Assembly (NCBI RefSeq): GCF_019334305.1
Contig: NZ_JAHWGH010000014.1
Coordinates: 124,001-188,000 of the forward strand
Direction: 5' to 3'
Origin: Rossellomorea orangium
GTDB lineage: Bacteria; Bacillota; Bacilli; Bacillales; Bacillaceae_B
Length of the DNA: 64,000 nucleotides
Part shown: piece by piece, positions 59,985 to 64,000 of the stretch
Position numbering within the stretch: the first letter of the stretch is position 1
Layout: each line of letters opens with the position of its first letter
Translations under genes and position numbers: made by a program
The notes under the pieces: model-generated
The model's database searches: none
What the model saw: only the letters and a program-made list of their open reading frames with translations
Told to the model about the DNA's origin: nothing

Positions 59985-60504
59985 CCTGATTCACTCCTTC
60001 CAACAGTTTTTTTAGCTCTAATTTTGCCCGGCGAAGGTACGTCTTTACCGTGCCCTCCGGCGTATCCATTGTTTCCGAAATGGTCTTAATGGACTGCCCC
60101 TGGAAATAGAATAAGATAATGACGGTTTGGTAGTGATTGTTCAAGGACGCCACTGCTGTAACCAGATCGATCCTGCCTTCTATATCCGATTCTTCAGCTG
60201 AAGTGATGGCACTGTCGAGAAATTCATCACCCGTAAGGACGATTCTCTTTTTCTTCTTCAGCGTGGCGTACGCTGTATGAATCAGAATCTTGATGAGCCA
60301 GGTGCTGAAGTACTCCGGATTCTTCAACCGGGATATGGAAGTGAAGGCTTTACAAACCGTCTCCTGCACCACATCGAGTGCATCCTCTTTATTTCTTACA
60401 TATAGGAATGCCGTCCGGTAAAGCTTTTCGCTTTCTGAGTGGATCAGCTTTTCGAATGCTTGTTCATTCCCTTTGATCGCTTTTTTCACGAGTTTTACAT
60501 CCAT
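59965..60504 (-). CDS. ECF-type RNA polymerase sigma factor
   Basis: The 179-aa protein has sigma region 2 (FEKLIHSESEKLYRTAFLYVRNKEDALDVVQETVCKAF...STWLIKILIH) and region 4 (ITLF-like VIILFYFQGQSIKTISETMDTPEGTVKTYLRRAKLELK). It is the first gene of the two-gene sigma/anti-sigma operon and probably drives its own promoter. ATG at 60504 follows AGGAGGTTAACC closely. The target regulon is unknown. Confidence 0.9.
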   Translation of the reverse strand: MDVKLVKKAIKGNEQAFEKLIHSESEKLYRTAFLYVRNKEDALDVVQETVCKAFTSISRLKNPEYFSTWLIKILIHTAYATLKKKKRIVLTGDEFLDSAITSAEESDIEGRIDLVTAVASLNNHYQTVIILFYFQGQSIKTISETMDTPEGTVKTYLRRAKLELKKLLEGVNQVGQKMV

Positions 60505-60608
60505 TGGTTAACCTCCTGTCATTCATTAGAGTCGGGTGGGGTGGGAAAAGTTTCAAGAGAATTTTTGGAGTGGGTAGCCGTATGAGGAATTTACATTTTT
60601 TTCAAAAA

Positions 60609-60719
60609 GACGCAATCAAGGGGGAAAATGACGCGATTATCGTTAAAATGACGCAATCCCAGGCGGAAATGACGCAATTATTTAAAAAATGACGCAATCA
60701 CCCATGAAAATGACGCAAT
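60609..60719. repeat. Six direct repeats of GACGCAAT with 20/21-bp period
   Basis: GACGC(A/G)AT starts at 60609, 60630, 60650, 60671, 60691 and 60712, so successive steps are 21, 20, 21, 20 and 21. Each copy but the first is preceded by AAAT or AAATG. The bases between copies are otherwise unrelated. The array lies about 105 bases upstream of the ECF sigma start and also downstream of the XRE gene. Confidence 0.85.
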
Positions 60720-60796
60720 CCCTTAAAAGTGCAAGGAATCCTGGTACCAAATGCTACTAAAATAAACATGTAAAAACAATATTCATCATCTTCCTC

Positions 60797-60830
60797 TAAA
60801 AAAGAAGCTTATCGCCAATCGATAAGCTTC
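60797..60830 (-). terminator. Intrinsic terminator of the XRE-cupin gene
   Basis: GAAGCTTATCG, loop CCAAT, exact complement, then TTTTTA on the minus strand; it overlaps the stop codon. Confidence 0.8.
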
Positions 60831-61419
60831 AATCTGCCCGTCCTGTATAGATCATCACAAAATGGAGCACCGCTTCCGTATCACCTTTATTGATATAACT
60901 GTGTTCCTTATCACTATGGAACTTAATCGAATCGTATTGACCAAGCTCGAATCGTTCCTCCTGCACCTTCACACAAACACTCCCTTCCATGACCGTGACA
61001 AACTCAATCACACCAGGCTGATGTGCATCGGCACAGTATTCACTTTCAGGCTTCAAAAACGCACGATGTGTTTCTAATGAGCTATATCCAGAGGAAGTGA
61101 ACATGGGCTCAAGTGTCAGTGCGTCATTGGCACTGATTACTTTGCTTCCTTCATTCACCCTTGAAATCTGGACTTCTTGTTTCTCCACAAGCAGAACAGA
61201 AATCGGAATCGATAGGCCGTTCGCAATCTTCCAGATGATCGTTAAAGAAGGATTGGCCTCTCCTCTTTCAATCTTTCCAAGAGTCAAGGTGCTGACACCA
61301 GTGATCGCGGCCAGATCCTGTAAATGAAGACCACGATCTTTGCGTATATTCCTTAATGTCAATCCAACATGCTGCGCTAATTTTTCAGGGTCCTGCCACA
61401 ATAAACCATCATTTTTCAT
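60829..61419 (-). CDS. XRE-family regulator with a cupin domain
   Basis: The 196-aa protein has an N-terminal Cro/C1-type HTH (LRNIRKDRGLHLQDLAAITGVSTLTLGKIERGEANPSL) and a C-terminal cupin barrel (PGVIEFVTVMEGSVCVKVQEERFELGQYDSIKFHSD), the MepR/SinR-like layout of small-molecule sensors. It is divergent from the exporter gene with 92 bases between the starts, so it may control that gene. Confidence 0.87.
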   Translation of the reverse strand: MKNDGLLWQDPEKLAQHVGLTLRNIRKDRGLHLQDLAAITGVSTLTLGKIERGEANPSLTIIWKIANGLSIPISVLLVEKQEVQISRVNEGSKVISANDALTLEPMFTSSGYSSLETHRAFLKPESEYCADAHQPGVIEFVTVMEGSVCVKVQEERFELGQYDSIKFHSDKEHSYINKGDTEAVLHFVMIYTGRAD

Positions 61420-61511
61420 CTTTCTACCTCTTTCTATAAAACACGATTTAAAGTATATTATAATATATATAAAATAAAATATAGTATATTCAACAGAAAG
61501 GAGTGCTTCTC

Positions 61512-62471
61512 ATGAAAGAACTGACTCTAGGTATCATTTCATCGATGTTTTTTGCTGTCACTTTTATCCTGAACCGCTCCATGGAACTGGCCGGCGGAAG
61601 CTGGATGTGGAGTTCCTCTCTGAGATTTCTATTCATGATTCCCTTCCTTTTCCTTATTGTAGGTTTTAGGAAGAATATAAATCAAGTGTGGATTGAGATG
61701 AAGAAGAAGCCGATTGAATGGCTGATGTGGAGCTTTGTTGGTTTTGTTCTTTTTTATGGTCCTCTTACCTATGCGGCTGCTTACGGACCGGGTTGGCTCG
61801 TAGCCGGGACGTGGCAATTTACGATCGTGGCGGGGATCCTTCTCGCTCCCCTCTTTTACACAACGGGGCCGAACAAAAAGAGGCAATCCATTCAAAGAAA
61901 GGCTCTCGCCATCTCTTCGATCATTCTCATCGGCGTGTTGTTCATCCAACTTCAGAATGCTCACAACTCGTCTCTTACAGAAATACTCACGGGGATCTTT
62001 CCTGTCATCATCGCAGCCTTCGCCTACCCCCTCGGAAACCGTAAAATGATGGAGGTTTGCGGCGGCAGGTTGGATACGTTTCAACGGGTACTGGGCATGA
62101 CGATTGCCACCACCCCGTTCTGGCTGATCCTCGGATGCTTTGCCCTTTTCAAAACGGGTGCACCCGATTCGTCTCAAGTGACACAGTCCTTTATCGTAGC
62201 CATCTGCTCCGGCGTAATTGCGACCTCGCTCTTTTTTCTTGCAACGAACATGGCGAGGCAACACCCAGGGAAGCTTGCAGCAGTGGAAGCAACCCAATCC
62301 ACCCAGATCCTGTTCGTCATCATCGGAGAAGCTTCGATCCTTTCTGTTCCTTTTCCATCTGGGACCGCCCTGCTAGGCATTATCCTGATCATCACAGGGA
62401 TGATCCTTCATACCCTAAATGTGAAACGGATGAATTCCAGCGTGATGAAAAAAGTAAAATCGGCAAGCTAA
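61512..62471 (+). CDS. DMT-superfamily multidrug-resistance-type exporter
   Basis: The 319-aa protein has ten membrane segments in two related halves, typical of the EamA/EmrE-like drug/metabolite transporters: MKELTLGIISSMFFAVTF, NRSMELAGGSWMWSSSLRF, WQFTIVAGILLAPLF and later TSLFFLATNMARQHPGKLAAVEATQSTQILFVIIGE. The likely role is export of a metabolite or toxic compound. ATG at 61512 follows AAAGGAG by nine bases. It is divergent from the XRE-cupin regulator. Confidence 0.82.
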   Translation: MKELTLGIISSMFFAVTFILNRSMELAGGSWMWSSSLRFLFMIPFLFLIVGFRKNINQVWIEMKKKPIEWLMWSFVGFVLFYGPLTYAAAYGPGWLVAGTWQFTIVAGILLAPLFYTTGPNKKRQSIQRKALAISSIILIGVLFIQLQNAHNSSLTEILTGIFPVIIAAFAYPLGNRKMMEVCGGRLDTFQRVLGMTIATTPFWLILGCFALFKTGAPDSSQVTQSFIVAICSGVIATSLFFLATNMARQHPGKLAAVEATQSTQILFVIIGEASILSVPFPSGTALLGIILIITGMILHTLNVKRMNSSVMKKVKSAS

Positions 62472-62511
62472 AAAGGAGGAGCATCCCACCCCTGGGACAC
62501 TCCTCCTTTTT
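62470..62511. terminator. Bidirectional terminator between the exporter and prolyl hydroxylase genes
   Basis: AAAAAGGAGGAG stem with a GTCCC/GGGAC-like inner part and its complement CTCCTCCTTTTT. T/A runs on both sides. Confidence 0.8.
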
Positions 62512-62514
62512 CAC

Positions 62515-63168
62515 TTATTTAAACATCTGCCTTCTCATCCACTGCGTCGCAGCCCATTTATCCCCGATGACAACTGGCGCACCGCCATGCAACGTCAAGT
62601 CGTTCAGTTCCTGATTATCATAGAAATATTCAAAGTAAACGGCCATCCCTTTTTGTGGGGATACGGACAGACCGATTTTCGGGAAATACGTTTCTCCGCC
62701 TTCCTCTACGTCGTTCAAGTACATGACAAGGGTACTGATCCTCGGGTTCTTCACCGGTCTTGCCGATGCCGAGAAGAAATCGAAGTGGGCCTTGTATTCT
62801 TGACCTGGCTTATAGTTCAGGATTTGCAAACCTTCCCCGTGCTCGACAGGTATATTCATAATATGAGAGACTCGCTTTTCAACGCGTGTCACGACATCGT
62901 GACTTTCTTCCAGAAAAACAGAGCTGCTCGTTCTCAATCCATCGACTGTACGTGTATTTCCAATTTTCGAACGCTCGACCCGGTCCATAGACAATTGAAT
63001 GAGTTCATCGCATTCTTCATGGCTCAGCACATTGCCAAGCACGACAACCAGAGGCTCTTCCATTTTTGCGATGATCTGGATCTCCCTGTCTTCCGTCTTG
63101 ATCTTATTTCCTGTATGGTGGAAAATCGTTTGTTCCTTTACAGCTATTTCAGTAGTATCCATTGCCAA
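62515..63168 (-). CDS. Bacterial prolyl 4-hydroxylase-like 2-oxoglutarate/Fe(II) oxygenase
   Basis: The 217-aa protein has the double-stranded beta-helix fold with iron ligands His128 and Asp130 (KAHFDFF) and His194 (LHGGAPV) and the 2-oxoglutarate-binding Lys204 (GDKWAATQW), plus the P4H segment ARPVKNPRISTLVMYLND and EEGGETYFP. Members hydroxylate proline in proteins using oxygen and 2-oxoglutarate. The start is uncertain: TTG at 63168 with AGAGG ten bases upstream, or ATG at 63162. The target protein is unknown; the Gly/Pro-rich neighbours in the window are not obvious substrates. Confidence 0.85.
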   Translation of the reverse strand: MAMDTTEIAVKEQTIFHHTGNKIKTEDREIQIIAKMEEPLVVVLGNVLSHEECDELIQLSMDRVERSKIGNTRTVDGLRTSSSVFLEESHDVVTRVEKRVSHIMNIPVEHGEGLQILNYKPGQEYKAHFDFFSASARPVKNPRISTLVMYLNDVEEGGETYFPKIGLSVSPQKGMAVYFEYFYDNQELNDLTLHGGAPVVIGDKWAATQWMRRQMFK

Positions 63169-63478
63169 CTTTCATCAACCTCTTATCGTATTTTTAACAT
63201 TCTGAATTCTTTTATTGGTGGAAGCATCCATGCACTCTTCCAAACTAGAAAAAACGATAGCAACAATCGGCATAACTGTAGATTTTATTCGGTTGTGTCC
63301 TCCTGCATGTCAAAATATGAGAATCTATTTTTACCTATTTTACACCCGGGATGTGGGGAATTCTATCTTTATTTTCACATTTTCATGATGAAAAATAAGG
63401 GAGTTGACGGGACCCGCGATAACTGTAGGATTGGCGTGCTTTTCGGAGGTGTCACAGAAAGGACACGTATGTTTCTCC
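63169..63478. other. Intergenic region upstream of the prolyl hydroxylase gene
   Basis: About 310 bases of mixed AT content. It holds a 46-codon frame with a CPFC motif on the minus strand (63340-63480) that lacks a ribosome binding site and was not called. No clear promoter or operator was recognised. Confidence 0.4.
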
Positions 63479-63514
63479 ATAAAAAAAGACTGCCGAATCC
63501 CACTCGGCAGTCCA
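63479..63514 (-). terminator. Intrinsic terminator of mtlD
   Basis: GACTGCCGA, loop, TCGGCAGTC, then a run of seven T on the minus strand. Confidence 0.85.
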
Positions 63515-63519
63515 CCATA

Positions 63520-63999
63520 TTATTTCTTCAATCCTTCGTACTGATCCAATACTTCCTTCACGATTTCACTATCCACAGGAAGGCCACTCACTTCTTTCAA
63601 CACATATACAGGTCCGTTTTCCTTGATCATGCCCTGGATTTCCATAGCCTGCTCGTCTTCCGGATTGTCGAACAACAGGGCTGCGGCAATCGCTTTAGCA
63701 AGATATGAATAAGAAAGTCCCACTTTTTGAGCTTCAGTCGTCGGGCGGATCAAACGGTCATCCGGACCAAGCTTACGGATCGGCGCACGGCCGACACGAG
63801 TCACATCATCGTTCAGGTACGCATTTTTGAACCGATCGATGTTTTTCTCAATATAAGCCAGATGTTCTTTCTCATCAAGACCATATTGCTTCACAAGATA
63901 AGCCCCTGTTTCTTTCAAGGTTTCCCTCACTTGAGCAGCGACTTTCTCATCAGCTAATGTCTGATCAATCGTTGATTTCCCTTCTAAATAACCGAGGTA
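63520..63999 (-). CDS. mtlD: Mannitol-1-phosphate 5-dehydrogenase (C-terminal part only)
   Basis: The frame is open to the right edge of the window; about 159 codons are inside. It matches the C-terminal domain of MtlD: EGKSTIDQTLADEKVAAQV, RFKNAYLNDDVTRVGRAPIRKLGPDDRLI and the closing helix bundle. The enzyme oxidises mannitol-1-phosphate to fructose-6-phosphate with NAD. The N-terminal NAD-binding part lies outside the window. The rest of a mannitol operon may continue beyond the edge. Confidence 0.9.
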   Translation of the reverse strand, partial: YLGYLEGKSTIDQTLADEKVAAQVRETLKETGAYLVKQYGLDEKEHLAYIEKNIDRFKNAYLNDDVTRVGRAPIRKLGPDDRLIRPTTEAQKVGLSYSYLAKAIAAALLFDNPEDEQAMEIQGMIKENGPVYVLKEVSGLPVDSEIVKEVLDQYEGLKK

Positions 64000-64000
64000 G

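Noticed and set aside
60609-60719. GACGCAAT repeats as a CRISPR array
   Set aside because: Repeats of 8 bases and spacers of about 12 bases are far too short, and there are no cas genes.
63340-63480. 46-codon minus-strand frame starting MEKHTCPFCDTSEKHANP
   Set aside because: The CPFC motif is attractive, but the ATG directly abuts the mtlD terminator with no ribosome binding site.

Overview
The window is one continuous chromosomal stretch from a low-to-mid GC, endospore-forming Bacillaceae-type Firmicute. Evidence for this is the AGGAGG-type ribosome binding sites, TTGACA/TATAAT promoters, many intrinsic terminators, and a set of Bacillus-type genes: hflX, CYP102A with its TetR repressor, des, the ykaA-pit pair, lysA under a lysine riboswitch, a guanine riboswitch, selO, htpX and an ECF sigma/DUF4179 anti-sigma pair. 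The exact genus is inference; a marine Bacillus or Rossellomorea-like organism would fit. No rRNA, tRNA, prophage, complete IS element or CRISPR array was seen.

Layout. 1-3.7 kb: the end of an alanine/sodium symporter, a six-repeat PLL-type propeller protein that may sit on the spore surface, hflX, and an intergenic stretch with dispersed hairpin repeats and an unannotated 44-aa membrane peptide. 3.7-7.6 kb: a FatR/Bm3R1-like repressor and a 1055-aa P450 BM3-type monooxygenase with two matching operator palindromes. 7.7-15.4 kb: an AraC/GyrI regulator, the DbpA RNA helicase, a 126-bp tandem repeat array with compensatory base changes, a cold-shock protein, a DUF3934 protein, a MerR/TipAS regulator, an RluF-like pseudouridine synthase, and the YkaA/Pit phosphate transporter. 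15.5-24.3 kb: a broken DesR-like regulator beside the desaturase, an aldo/keto reductase, an RNA/DNA methyltransferase, a nucleosidase lipoprotein under a guanine riboswitch, an oxidoreductase, a secreted glucoamylase-like hydrolase, and a Nei-type glycosylase. 24.3-32.8 kb: a TetR-controlled FtsX-type ABC exporter, an isochorismatase-type hydrolase with a possible 17-aa leader peptide, a zinc-free MDR oxidoreductase, SelO, and an amino acid permease.

32.9-45 kb: an orphan OppB/OppC-like permease pair coupled to a lipoprotein, RlmCD, an SH3-amidase, and a seven-gene operon (solute-binding lipoprotein, cytoplasmic alkaline-phosphatase-superfamily enzyme, two permeases, ATPase, DeoR regulator, PHP phosphoesterase). 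This operon looks like an uptake-and-hydrolysis system for an unidentified phosphorylated or phosphonate compound. 45-64 kb: HtpX, a DUF1836 protein, a YhgE/Pip membrane protein with a divergent LysR regulator, a GyrI-like protein, a very large secreted subtilase, a second orphan OppB/OppC-like permease pair, riboswitch-controlled lysA, the ECF sigma operon preceded by six helically phased GACGCAAT repeats, a XRE-cupin regulator divergent from a DMT-family exporter, a prolyl 4-hydroxylase, and the end of mtlD.

A dispersed GAGGGACGGACCT element recurs at intergenic sites, often as an inverted pair, and also inside or at the end of three coding sequences, read there in all three frames of the same strand. 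In the DesR-like gene it sits where the alpha-3 segment of the receiver should be. The leads most worth following are this element, the 126-bp array, the two paralogous orphan permease pairs and the seven-gene phospho-compound operon.
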